Shown: positions 24,519-33,145 of the stretch, piece by piece
Layout: each line of letters opens with the position of its first letter
How positions within the stretch are numbered: the first letter of the stretch is position 1
DNA from: G965240365 sp965240365
GTDB taxonomy: Bacteria; Pseudomonadota; Gammaproteobacteria; Eutrophobiales; Eutrophobiaceae
Length of the DNA: 64,000 bases
NCBI GenBank assembly: GCA_965240365.1
Contig: OZ251218.1
Coordinates: 2,976,001-3,040,000 of the forward strand
Direction of reading: 5' to 3'
Position numbers and translations under genes: made by a program
Notes under the pieces: model-generated
Databases searched by the model: none
What the model was told of the DNA's origin: nothing
Seen by the model: the letters and a program-made list of their open reading frames with translations, nothing else

Positions 24519-25775
24519 CTACAGATGCTTACGGGGGTCGGTGATTTCGCCGGACAGGGCCGCAGCCGCCACTGAGGCTGCATTGGCGATGAATATCCGC
24601 GATTCTGTGCTTCCCATACGCCCCGGTGTATTCAATGTGCCGGTAGAAATAGCATTCTGCCCCTTGGACATCACACCGAGCCGACCGAAACAATAATCGC
24701 AAGACGAGGACTGCACAAAAGCACCTGAAGCGATTATGTCGGTCAAATATCCTTTGGCCGCAGCAGCTTCCATAATGGCGTTAGAGGTCGGTACGACATG
24801 AAGCTGAAACCCGTCACGAATTTTCTTGCCCTTAAGAATACGGGCTGCGATCTCCAGATCTTCTAATCGCCCTGATGCACATGATCCAAGATAACCAACG
24901 TCAATTTTCGTACCTTCAAAATCCGTTAGATTACGCGTATTAGCAGGCGATGGCGGGATCACCACAATTGGTTCAAGGTCGGAAATATCAATGTCGTGAA
25001 CGGCAACATAATCAGCATCCGGGTCCGAATAAAGCGGTTCAATATCAAGTTTTTGTCGCGGCTGTATCCAAGGAAGCGTGACCTCGTCCGGCTCCATAAT
25101 TGAGGTTACGGCCCCGGCAAACATGGCGAGACAATTGATGGTTTGACGCCCTTCCAATGAAATATTGGCAAGGCCCCGCCCGCCAATTTCCATAACCTGA
25201 AACCGGCTTGCGGTCGGCCCCAATTCGCGCACGATATGGTGGAATACATCGCGTGCCATTAACCCTTTCTGCAACGTGCCGGTCAAATTAACGCGCATCG
25301 TCTTAGGGACTTTCAACTGCACGCGCTCGCGTACCAGGGCTTCGAGAAACTTTCGCCGAATGCCCATACCAAAGGTGCCAAAGGTGCCTAACTGCGAGAT
25401 ATGCCCGTCAAAATGCACGGCCATCGCTCCGGGTGTGGCATAACCTAACTCTGCGCAGACCTGATGGCCGATGCCTTTGCGCTCAAAAAGCGGAACCTCG
25501 TGGCGTTCGCACCAATCCCGAGTATGCTGATGTAGATCTTCTTCCTCGGGCCGGATGGCGGGGACCATATGGTCGATAAAGACGGCAAAGCGTTCCGGCT
25601 CGGCAAGTTTCTTGATGCCGTATTCCTGCTCCATCGTATCGAAGAACATGTCGGAATAACCGGGAAAATCATAGCAGATCACAAAGTCCGGTTTAACCGA
25701 CAACTCGTCACCGGCTTTGGCTGAGTCCTTACCCGAGGTGCGCGCAAAGATTTTCTCAGTCAGTGTTTGACCCAT
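24519..25775 (-). CDS. Aconitase/IPM isomerase-type hydratase, large 4Fe-4S subunit
   Basis: A 418-residue LeuC-type subunit. The three cluster cysteines are visible in YLGSCASGRLEDL (about 295-307) and SCDYCFGRLGVMSKGQ (about 355-370). IDHMVPAIRPEEEDLHQH near residue 88 corresponds to the family's first active-site block, and NTPGRMGSTES is conserved near the end. GGAGG precedes the ATG at 25775. IS30 copy 2 ends only 28 bp upstream, so the native promoter is probably displaced and expression may depend on the transposon. Confidence 0.82.
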   Translation of the reverse strand: MGQTLTEKIFARTSGKDSAKAGDELSVKPDFVICYDFPGYSDMFFDTMEQEYGIKKLAEPERFAVFIDHMVPAIRPEEEDLHQHTRDWCERHEVPLFERKGIGHQVCAELGYATPGAMAVHFDGHISQLGTFGTFGMGIRRKFLEALVRERVQLKVPKTMRVNLTGTLQKGLMARDVFHHIVRELGPTASRFQVMEIGGRGLANISLEGRQTINCLAMFAGAVTSIMEPDEVTLPWIQPRQKLDIEPLYSDPDADYVAVHDIDISDLEPIVVIPPSPANTRNLTDFEGTKIDVGYLGSCASGRLEDLEIAARILKGKKIRDGFQLHVVPTSNAIMEAAAAKGYLTDIIASGAFVQSSSCDYCFGRLGVMSKGQNAISTGTLNTPGRMGSTESRIFIANAASVAAAALSGEITDPRKHL

Positions 25776-25841
25776 GACTTATCATTCCTCCCATAATTCT
25801 TAACGTGGATTCAACCAGCAAGTGCAACATTAGGATTGATT

Positions 25842-25975
25842 CGGAAGCTCTGAATAAATCCATCCTGGACTTACCTGCCTGCAGCAGGCAGAGCTTCAAA
25901 ATCAATGACTTACGTCATTAATTTTGGCGGTACGTCCCTGTGCCGCAGGAAGCTCTGATTCAATCAGAGCTTCCG
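25842..25975. mobile_element. Five-hairpin MITE, copy A
   Basis: 134 bp with 12-bp terminal repeats CGGAAGCTCTGA / TCAGAGCTTCCG inserted into the IS30 transposase end. The uninterrupted IS30 copy 1 reads GATTGATTCCGAAAA, so the flanking TT is a 2-bp target duplication. The second hairpin is missing and the first carries an 18-nt version of the 19-bp palindrome in its apex (25874-25891). Confidence 0.8.
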
Positions 25976-26447
25976 TTCCGAAAAATACCTGATTAGGTGT
26001 TTTCATGTCAAGGCATTTTCGGGGTCGGTTATTTAATTTATCCATAGCCATTTTAATCTCCTGTTCAGTGATGGTGGTAAAGTCTCTGTCCTTGGAGAAG
26101 TATTGGCGTATCAGGTCGTTGGTATTTTCGTTGAGTCCACCTGCCTGCAGCAGGCAGGCGTTGCCAGGAGGCATAGGCCTGCCCGCTGCAGGTGGGGGTG
26201 GGCGAAATAAAAGGTCGCATTGAGCGCTTTGGCAATGGCCTGATGGTGCGCAAACTCCCTGCCGCTGTCAGAAGTCAGGGTATGGACATTATCGGACAAG
26301 GGGGCAAGCTGTTGCAAGATAGCCGCCTTGACTGTGTTTGCCTCCTTGCTGGCAACCTTGGCAATCAACGTCAGGCGCGACTTACGTTCGGTCAGGGACA
26401 CGAGGGCCTGTTTGTGGCCCTTACCAATAATTGTATCCAATTCCCAA
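25976..26447 (-). pseudogene. IS30 transposase C-terminal fragment
   Basis: Encodes the part from LDTIIGKGHKQALVSLTERK through LTSDSGREFAHHQAIAK to RKCLDMKTPNQVFFG. It is disrupted by a 19-bp palindrome (26140-26158), a degenerate one (26178-26196) and, at its end, by the MITE. Removing both palindromes restores the ASWQR-GLNENT reading of copy 1. Confidence 0.8.
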
Positions 26448-27950
26448 CCTATATGTACACCTCGTAGTTTGCAAGCTGATTATTCAGTAACGGTAAAATA
26501 AGACTGCGTACGACTATCCGGCCTCTGTGTTGGGGAATCATTGTCCCCGGGCCTCAATGAGAACCGCGCCCCTGTCGCTCTATCGTGCCTTCGGGCTTTT
26601 CAGCCCAGTCGGGCCCGCCTGCTGCAGTCGGGTAAGCCAGCGTTTCAGGGGCCGGCCTGCCTGCTGCAGGCAGGTCTAAGCTGTTACTTCATATCTTTAT
26701 CGCAACCTATGGTGGGTACGTTCTACTCCTGTCTCAAACGGGCCTGAGCGTGTCTCAGGCCGGCCGGTACTCGGCGCCGTGATACAGCATTGACCAGATG
26801 ATGCGGGCCAGTTTGTTGGCCACGGCCACCGCCGCCTTATGCTTGCCGATGCGAGCCACCTGCCTGCTGCAGGCAGGTGACCTGTCTGGCTCAACGTGAC
26901 AGCCGGTCTTCACTGCGGTCGGCATAGCGCAAGACCGACCAGGCCCCCTGGACGAGCAGGCGGCGCAGATACCGGTTACCCCGTTTGGTAATCCCTCCCA
27001 GCCGTTGGCGACCGCCACTGGAGTGCTCTCTGGGCACCAGCCCCAGATTGGCCGCATAGTGACGCCCATTCTTGTAGTTTCGGCCATTCCCCACCATGGC
27101 CGCGGCCGCACTGGCAATCAGTGGCCCCACCCCCTTGATGCCCGTCAGACGCCGCGCCGACTCATCCTGCTTGACCTGGGCCTTAATATCTTCCTCCAAC
27201 TCCGCAATGCGCGCATCCAGCGCCTGCCACTCGGCCCACTGCATGCCGAGATAGCGACGGGCCACCTGCCTGCTGCAGGCAGGTAACTGTCAAGCCATGC
27301 TCACCGTCTTCCAGCAAGGCCGGCAGCGCCCGTTCCAGCGCCCCCTTCCCCTGGGCAACACCACGCCATACTCCTGCAACAACCCCCGCATTTGATTCAC
27401 CAACCGGGTACGCCCGCCTACGGCCTGCTCCCTGCCTGCTGCAGGCAGGGCGCAGCCGGTGCGCCAGCAGCCGGTCGGTCTGCTCAACACTGCGAGGCAT
27501 AACACACCGCAACTCAGGACGACCGGCCGCCTCACAAATCGCCAGAGCATCATGACGGTCGGTCTTGTTCCCCCCTGCCTGCTGCAGGCAGGTTTACAAA
27601 CGGCTTCACATGCTGCGGCGGAATCAGCTTCACCTCATAGCCCCGCTTCTGCAACTCACGTCCCCAGTAATTCGACCCCCCGCACGCCTCCATCGCCACC
27701 TGCCTGCTGCAGGCAGGCTACCGAATCCGGGTAACGACTCACAAAGGACAGCAGACCCGCACGCCGTATCGTCCGGTTAAACACCGGCTTGCCGACCTGA
27801 TTCACTCCACATACCTGAAAAATAGTCTTTGCCAAATCAATACCAATTAGAGTCACTTTCATCTCGGACACCTCTTTTGTGCATTTAGGTTAAGTAAAAA
27901 CTTCATTTTGGCGCTTCAGACGCCGCGCAACAAGAGGTGGCCATCTCATC
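26448..27950 (-). mobile_element. IS110/IS1111-type element, copy 1
   Basis: Ends were set by comparison with copy 2 at 51648-54213; both copies share ...GTGTACATATAGG at one end and ATGAGATGGCCACC at the other. It lies inside IS30 copy 2 with loss of IS30 sequence. The ~300 bp beyond the transposase stop (26448-26754) is conserved between copies and non-coding, the place where IS1111-group elements carry their guide (bridge) RNA. Confidence 0.75.
26755..27871 (-). pseudogene. IS110-family transposase, interrupted by five 19-bp palindromes
   Basis: The protein fragments follow a DEDD-type recombinase in order: MKVTLIGIDLAKTIFQVCGV, YEVKLIPPQHVKPFV, DRHDALAICEAAGRPEL, RTRLVNQMRGLLQEYGVV, RRYLGMQWAEWQALDAR, GIKGVGPLIASAAAAMVG and RNYKNGRHYAANLGLVPRE. 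Palindromes at 27699, 27575, 27431, 27265 and 26859 each break the frame. Subtracting exactly 19 bp at each site restores it (for example LTV-MARRY and RQV-MARIG). Not translatable as one protein. Confidence 0.9.
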
Positions 27951-27968
27951 CTGCCTGCTGCAGGCAGG

Positions 27969-28214
27969 CGGGTCACGGCCAACTGTTCAGCCTGCTGCGG
28001 ACGATAGCCGCGCAGGCCACGGTTGCGCCTCAACTCACGGCTTATAGTGGATTTGTGAACCTCAAGAATACGGGCTATCTCAGTTTGATTATGACCTGCT
28101 TTCATAAGGGCGCCTGCCTGCAGCAGGCAGGTAAATCGAGTATCGTTGCTCCTGGGTGAACTGTGTGTATTGTCTCATCGATGCTTCTCATTCTTGCCAG
28201 AACAAAAAGCAGAG
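27969..28214 (-). pseudogene. IS30 transposase N-terminal fragment
   Basis: Encodes the start (MRQYTQFTQEQRY-like) and the helix-turn-helix HKSTISRELRRNRGLRGYRPQQ up to LAVTR, where IS110 begins. A 19-bp palindrome at 28113-28131 sits at the same codon as in copy 1, but with the opposite loop orientation and without the compensating 2-bp change, so the frame is broken. Confidence 0.8.
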
Positions 28215-28274
28215 ATACTACCGCAACTCGCCTCCTGTTCCGAGTCATGAGTTGCACTTACGAGTTGAATTCAC

Positions 28275-28802
28275 GGGATGCCGGTGGCCTTCGCCGATGT
28301 GTTCGGCTTCGGGCATATCTTCGGGCTCTCGGCGCCGGTCGTTATCACGGCCGTGGTTATCGTGCTGGCCTATATCCTGCTGAACTGGACGCGGCTCGGG
28401 CGCTATTTCTACGCGGTTGGCGGCAATATCAAGGCCGCCGGCCTGTCGGGCATCAACACCAGGCTGACCCTGTTTCTTGCCTATCTGATCTGTGGCGTGG
28501 TGGCCGCCGTGTCCGGCATATTGCTCACGGCCAGGCTGGATACGGGCGAGGCCAACATTGCCGCCGCGATGCCGCTTGAATCCATCGCCGCCTGTGTGAT
28601 TGCCGGTGTCAGCCTGCGCGGCGGGGTGGGACGTATTGAGAATGTGGTCCTGGGCGCGCTGTTCATCGGGCTGGTGCAGAACGGTATGAATCTGGCGCGA
28701 ATTGAATCTTATCTGCAAACCGTGGTGATTGGGGCGTTGCTGATCATCGCCGTGATCGCCGATCAGGCCCGCCTGAGGATCATGGCGAATCTGCGGGACT
28801 GA
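28275..28802 (+). pseudogene. RbsC-type sugar ABC transporter permease, 5' part lost to IS30
   Basis: About 175 residues of the C-terminal half of a BPD_transp_2 permease remain, with several membrane helices (VVITAVVIVLAYILLNWTRLGRYFYAVGGN, the family EAA-like region GINTRLTLFLAYLICG, and GVSLRGGVGRIENVVLGAL). The N-terminal half does not occur at the other IS30 end, so rearrangement or deletion accompanied the insertion. No matching ATPase or binding protein is nearby. Confidence 0.8.
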
Positions 28803-28838
28803 ACTGCCTCCGCCACATGATGAATGAGGTAATGACTG

Positions 28839-29573
28839 ATGGGAATAAATATCAACTGTGACATGGGCGAGAGCTTCGGCCTGTACAAAATGGGCGATGA
28901 CGAGGGGCTGATGCCCTTCATTACAGAGGCCAACGTGGCCTGCGGATTTCATGGCAGTGATCCGAACCACATGAAGAAAACCGTTGAGCTTGCCGGGAAG
29001 CACGATGTAAAGGTCGGCGCGCATTTCTCGCTGCCCGACCTGCCGGGCTTCGGCCGCCGGGAAATGAAGATGGAGCGGCAGGAAATGGCCAATATCATTA
29101 CTTATCAGGTCGGCGCCTTAAAGGCGTTCCTGGAGCAGGCCGATATGAGCCTGAACCACCTGAAACCGCATGGCGCGCTGTACGGCATGGCGGCCCGGCT
29201 TGAACATATCGCCCATGCCGTGGCCGATGTCGCCGAACACTACAAGGTGCCGGTATTCGGGCTTTCCGGCACCCTGCATGAGGAAATTTACACGGCCAGA
29301 GGGCTTGATTTCTGCCCTGAATTTTACGCCGATCTGGATTACAACAGCGACGGCGGGCTGATCATTACCAGGGAACATCAGGCGGTGGATCCCCGCACCG
29401 CCGCCGCGCGCTGTGTCCGGGCCATTGAGGAAGGCAAGACCCTCAGCATAGACAATGTCGATATCGATGTGAAAGTGGCGTCCGTCTGCGTTCATTCCGA
29501 CACGCCGAACGCCACGGATGTGGCCAAAGAGGTGGCCGCGGCGCTCGGGTCGTTCCTGGGAAAAACTGAATAA
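28839..29573 (+). CDS. pxpA: 5-oxoprolinase subunit A (LamB/YcsF family)
   Basis: A 244-residue protein starting MGININCDMGESFGLYKMGDD, the family N-terminal motif, followed by ITEANVACGFHGSDPNHMKKTV and LKPHGALYGMAARLE. PxpA works with PxpB and PxpC in ATP-dependent opening of 5-oxoproline to glutamate. It heads a five-gene run with biotin-carboxylase genes in the middle, a layout seen in several bacteria but without an agreed function. Confidence 0.9.
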   Translation: MGININCDMGESFGLYKMGDDEGLMPFITEANVACGFHGSDPNHMKKTVELAGKHDVKVGAHFSLPDLPGFGRREMKMERQEMANIITYQVGALKAFLEQADMSLNHLKPHGALYGMAARLEHIAHAVADVAEHYKVPVFGLSGTLHEEIYTARGLDFCPEFYADLDYNSDGGLIITREHQAVDPRTAAARCVRAIEEGKTLSIDNVDIDVKVASVCVHSDTPNATDVAKEVAAALGSFLGKTE

Positions 29574-29585
29574 GGAATATTAAAG

Positions 29586-29828
29586 ATGGCTATTAAACAA
29601 ATCGTTTCCCCCCTGCCCGGTATTTTCTATCGGAAGCCTTCGCCGGAGGCGCCATTTTACAAGGAAGAGGGCGACCCGCTGAATGCGGGCGATGTCATCG
29701 GGCTGGTCGAGGTGATGAAGTCCTTTCATGAGGTCAAGGCCGAGGTGTCCGGCACGGTATCGAAATTTCATATTGAAAACGAAGCGGCCGTGCAGGCGGG
29801 CCAGATTATTGCAGATGTCGAGAGTTGA
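29586..29828 (+). CDS. Biotin carboxyl carrier-like protein (biotinyl domain)
   Basis: An 80-residue stand-alone biotinyl/lipoyl domain. The modification site is in GLVEVMKSFHEVKAEVSG; Lys at about residue 45 of EVMKS is the biotin acceptor. It lacks the Ala/Pro-rich N-terminal half of housekeeping AccB, consistent with a dedicated carrier for this cluster. It lies 12 nt after pxpA and 12 nt before the biotin carboxylase. Confidence 0.85.
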   Translation: MAIKQIVSPLPGIFYRKPSPEAPFYKEEGDPLNAGDVIGLVEVMKSFHEVKAEVSGTVSKFHIENEAAVQAGQIIADVES

Positions 29829-29840
29829 TCCGCCGCCGAG

Positions 29841-31223
29841 ATGAAGACCCCGCCCATCAAGACCCTCCTGATCGCCAACAGAGGCGAGATCGCGGTGCGT
29901 ATTATCCGGGCCGCGCGCGAACTGGGCATATCGACAGTGCAGGTCCATAGTTCGGCGGACGCGGAGTCGCTGCCCGTGCGGATGGCCGATGCGGCGGTTG
30001 CGGTCGGGCCGCCACAGGCAACGAAATCCTACCTGAACGCGGACGCCATTTTACAGGCGGCCAGGGAATATGACGCCGATGCCGTCCATCCGGGCTATGG
30101 ATTTTTATCGGAAAACGCGGACTTTGCCGATGCCGTGGTCAATGCCGGTTTGATATTTATCGGCCCTGACGGCGATACGATCCGGAAAATGGGCGACAAG
30201 GCCGCGGCGCGTCAGGCGGCCGCGGCCGCCGGGGCGCCAACAGCGCCGGGCAGCCCCGGACGCATCGACAATATGGATGAGGCGCAAAGGCTGGCGGCGG
30301 ATATAGGTTTTCCCATTATGATCAAGGCCGCGGCCGGCGGCGGCGGACGCGGTATCCGGGTTATCGAAAGCCTGGAAGATTTCAAGGCGCAGGCGCCGCA
30401 GGCCAGCGCCGAGGCCAGGGCGGCCTTTGGTGACGGCGGCCTTTATATCGAAAAATACATCCGCCATGCGCGCCATATTGAGGTGCAGATTCTGGCTGAC
30501 GGCGAGCGGGCCATTCAGTTATTCGAACGGGAATGCTCCCTGCAAAGGCGCCGTCAAAAGGTGTGGGAGGAAGCCCCCTCGGCGACCCTTGCAAGCGGAG
30601 CGCGGAACAGACTGTGCGAGGCGGCAGTTAAACTGGCCGAGGCCGTCGGCTATAAGGGCGCGGGAACCGTTGAATTTTTGTATGATGATGACACACACGA
30701 GTTCTACTTTATTGAAATGAACACCCGCATTCAGGTGGAACATCCTGTCAGCGAGTGGATAACGGGCATCGATCTGGCGCGGGAAATGATCAGGATCGCG
30801 GGCGGGGAAAGACTGCGTTTCGATCAGGATCAAATTCAATGCCGCGGTCATGCGATTGAAGTGCGTATCAATGCGGAAGATCCGGCCGCGGATTTTATGC
30901 CCTCTCCGGGCGTGATCTCGGACGTGCAGTTTCCTGCCGGGCCGGGTGTTCGTTTCGACGGCCTGATCCATGCGGGCTGTGTGATACCGCCCTTTTATGA
31001 TTCCCTGCTGGGTAAGTTGATCGTCTGGGATGAAGACCGGCCGGCAGCGCTTCGGCGCTTGCAACGCGCGCTTGATGAATTCGAGATTGGCGGCGTGCCG
31101 ACCACCAAACCCTTGTTCAAGGCGCTGCTCAAGGAGCAGGACATTCACACGGGCCGCTTCGACACAACATGGCTGGAACGCTGGCTGGAAAACAACGCGG
31201 CTTCGCTGACACAAGAGGCTTAG
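29841..31223 (+). CDS. Biotin carboxylase (AccC-like) of the pxp cluster
   Basis: A 460-residue ATP-grasp biotin carboxylase. It has the N-terminal ANRGEIAVRIIRAARELGI block, the DAVHPGYGFLSENADFA block, the glycine-rich ATP loop AAAGGGGRGIRV (about 155-166) and the FIEMNTRIQVEHPVSEWITG catalytic strand (about 291-310). The common ERDCSIQRRHQK signature reads ERECSLQRRRQK. It is distinct from a housekeeping accC by context and should carboxylate the small carrier encoded just upstream. The final acceptor of the CO2 is unknown. Confidence 0.9.
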   Translation: MKTPPIKTLLIANRGEIAVRIIRAARELGISTVQVHSSADAESLPVRMADAAVAVGPPQATKSYLNADAILQAAREYDADAVHPGYGFLSENADFADAVVNAGLIFIGPDGDTIRKMGDKAAARQAAAAAGAPTAPGSPGRIDNMDEAQRLAADIGFPIMIKAAAGGGGRGIRVIESLEDFKAQAPQASAEARAAFGDGGLYIEKYIRHARHIEVQILADGERAIQLFERECSLQRRRQKVWEEAPSATLASGARNRLCEAAVKLAEAVGYKGAGTVEFLYDDDTHEFYFIEMNTRIQVEHPVSEWITGIDLAREMIRIAGGERLRFDQDQIQCRGHAIEVRINAEDPAADFMPSPGVISDVQFPAGPGVRFDGLIHAGCVIPPFYDSLLGKLIVWDEDRPAALRRLQRALDEFEIGGVPTTKPLFKALLKEQDIHTGRFDTTWLERWLENNAASLTQEA

Positions 31224-31233
31224 GGAAAAAATT

Positions 31234-32109
31234 ATGAAGACAAGATATTCATTCGGTGGCGACGAACATCTGTTCGTGGAGGTTGATGAGGAGATGTCGC
31301 TGGAGGCCTTCTTCAAGAGCCTCTCCATAACCCGCGCGGTCAAGGCCGCAAATATTGACGGCGTGACGGAGATTTGCCCGGCAAACGCCAGCTTCCAGAT
31401 CAAGTTTGACCCGGACCGTATCCGCCCCCGCGACATGATGGCCGAGTTGAAGGCGCTGGAAGGCGCGACCGAGCATGCCGGGAAACGCCTCGTCACCCGC
31501 GTCATCGAAATCCCGGTTTATTATCAGGATCCCTGGACGCACCAGACCTTGATGCGTTTTCGCGAGCGCCACCAGGATCCCAACGGAACCGATCTGGATT
31601 ATGCGGCGCGGGTCAATGGCTATGACACGGTCGCCGATTTTATCAACGCGCATCATTCCTCCCCCTGGTTTGTTTCCATGGTCGGCTTTGTTGCCGGGTT
31701 GCCGTTTCTCTATCAACTGGTCGAACGCGAGCGCCAGATTCAGGTGCCCAAATACCTGCGCCCGCGCACCGACACACCGAAGCAAACGATCGGTTATGGC
31801 GGCTGCTTTTCCTGTATTTATTCAGTGCGCGGGGCGGGCGGCTATCAGATGTTCGGCATCACGCCGATGACTATCTACGATCCGGCCCAGACCACATCCT
31901 ACCTGCGCGATTTCATGGTGTTCTTTAACCCCGGCGACATCGTGAAGTGGAAGCCCATTGATCGCGAAGAATATAACGCCACCCTGGCGGCGGTTGAAAA
32001 CAACACCTATGCGCCGAGGACAGGGAAGTTTGAATTCGACCTCGATCAATTCAAGCTGGATATCAACGCTTACAACGCAAAACTGATCGAGGCGCTCAAT
32101 GAACATTAA
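31234..32109 (+). CDS. pxpB: 5-oxoprolinase subunit B (KipI family / carboxyltransferase domain C-D)
   Basis: A 291-residue protein with the KipI-family core: IPVYYQDPWT (about 93), HHSSPWFVSMVGFVAGLPFL, and SVRGAGGYQMFGITPM (about 200-215). The segment also resembles the carboxyltransferase half of urea carboxylase. It is longer at the N-terminus than PxpB of E. coli. Its end overlaps pxpC by 11 nt. Confidence 0.85.
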   Translation: MKTRYSFGGDEHLFVEVDEEMSLEAFFKSLSITRAVKAANIDGVTEICPANASFQIKFDPDRIRPRDMMAELKALEGATEHAGKRLVTRVIEIPVYYQDPWTHQTLMRFRERHQDPNGTDLDYAARVNGYDTVADFINAHHSSPWFVSMVGFVAGLPFLYQLVERERQIQVPKYLRPRTDTPKQTIGYGGCFSCIYSVRGAGGYQMFGITPMTIYDPAQTTSYLRDFMVFFNPGDIVKWKPIDREEYNATLAAVENNTYAPRTGKFEFDLDQFKLDINAYNAKLIEALNEH

Positions 32110-33070
32110 GGTGCGCAATCCGGGTCTCCTGACCACCATCCAGGACCTTGGCCGGCCCGGATACTTTCATCTGGGAATTCCCGTCTCCGGCGCGATGGAC
32201 CGTTTTGCGCTGCGGGCCGCAAAAAGGCTGGTTGGCAACGATGAGGGGGCGGCGGCCTTTGAAGCCGTATTCATGGGGCCTGAACTCGAATTTGAGAGCG
32301 CCGCGGTCGTGGCCGTGACGGGCGCGGAATTACCGCCGAAGGTCGATGGCGAACCACGGCCCACCTGGACATCCTTCAGGGTCAGGGCGGGGCAGGCGCT
32401 GAGTTTCGATTTTCTCAAAAACGGCGCGCGGGCCTATATCGCCGTGGCCGGCGGGATTGACACACCGCCGGCCCTCGGCAGCCGCTCCACCTATCTGATC
32501 GGGGCGCTCGGCGGTCTCGCGGGGAATGCGATTGCCGCCGGCGACCTCGTGCCTGTCGCCGGGGGCGCGGCCGCCCGGGAGGGACTGACGGTCCCCGAAA
32601 ATTTACGCAGGCTGCCCGCCGCGACAGCGGAACTTCGGGTGCTGCCCGGGCTTTACTGGCGCTTGATCACGGAGGAGGCCGGGCAGGGCTTCTTTGCGGA
32701 TGAATGGACCGTCGCGCCCGAGGCGGATCGGATGGGCTACCGCTTTCGCGGCGGCCGGCCGCTCGATTTCAAAAAGCGTGAGCAGCCATTCGGCGCGGGC
32801 GCCGACCCATCGAATATCGTAGATGGCTGCTATCCCTATGGCTCCATTCAGGTGCCCGGCGGCACGGAACCCATCGTCCTGCACCGTGACGCCGTTTCGG
32901 GCGGCGGCTACTTCACCATCGGCGCCGTCATCTCGGCGGATATGGATCTCATCGGTCAATTACAGCCTAACAAGCCGATCAGATTTGTCCGGGTTGATAT
33001 GGAAGCGGCCCTGAGCGCGAGGGCAGACAGGCGGGCCTTGCTTGAGCAAATGCGCTCGGCGCTTTCTTGA
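32099..33070 (+). CDS. pxpC: 5-oxoprolinase subunit C (KipA family)
   Basis: A 323-residue protein with the KipA N-terminal block VRNPGLLTTIQDLGRPGYFHLGIPVSGAMDRFALR and later GSRSTYLIGALGG and VDGCYPYGSIQVPGG, all family signatures. With PxpB it forms the catalytic pair that phosphorylates and opens 5-oxoproline; in urea-carboxylase relatives the same fold transfers a carboxyl group. Last gene of the cluster. Confidence 0.9.
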   Translation: MNIKVRNPGLLTTIQDLGRPGYFHLGIPVSGAMDRFALRAAKRLVGNDEGAAAFEAVFMGPELEFESAAVVAVTGAELPPKVDGEPRPTWTSFRVRAGQALSFDFLKNGARAYIAVAGGIDTPPALGSRSTYLIGALGGLAGNAIAAGDLVPVAGGAAAREGLTVPENLRRLPAATAELRVLPGLYWRLITEEAGQGFFADEWTVAPEADRMGYRFRGGRPLDFKKREQPFGAGADPSNIVDGCYPYGSIQVPGGTEPIVLHRDAVSGGGYFTIGAVISADMDLIGQLQPNKPIRFVRVDMEAALSARADRRALLEQMRSALS

Positions 33071-33145
33071 GGCGCGCAAGTCCTGAAGCGATGACGGCCG
33101 CGCCGGATCGGCCGTGATGGGTCTTGCCTGATCAGTATTTCCTAA

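Larger units (their letters stand above)
26140..28131. repeat. 19-bp palindromes in the IS30/IS110 pile-up
   Basis: Perfect copies of CCTGCCTGC(A/T)GCAGGCAGG start at 26140, 26656, 26859, 27265, 27431, 27575, 27699, 27950 and 28113; a degenerate copy (three mismatches) is at 26178. Each lies at a point where comparison with a second IS copy or with the protein frame shows 19 extra bases and no target duplication, except 27950, which marks the IS110-IS30 junction. Confidence 0.92.
25804..28274 (-). mobile_element. IS30-family copy 2, split and filled by IS110 and a MITE
   Basis: Both IS30 ends are present (GTGGATTCAAC at 25804; GTTGAATTCAC ending 28274), but the inside is rearranged. A five-hairpin MITE sits in the 3' end, IS110 copy 1 replaces about 310 bp of the middle, and four 19-bp palindromes are scattered through the IS30 parts. 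Its right end cuts the sugar ABC permease gene. Confidence 0.85.

Noticed and set aside
28278..28802. A short intact ABC permease gene
   Set aside because: The frame begins 4 bp after the IS30 end and aligns only with the C-terminal half of RbsC-type permeases; called a truncated pseudogene.
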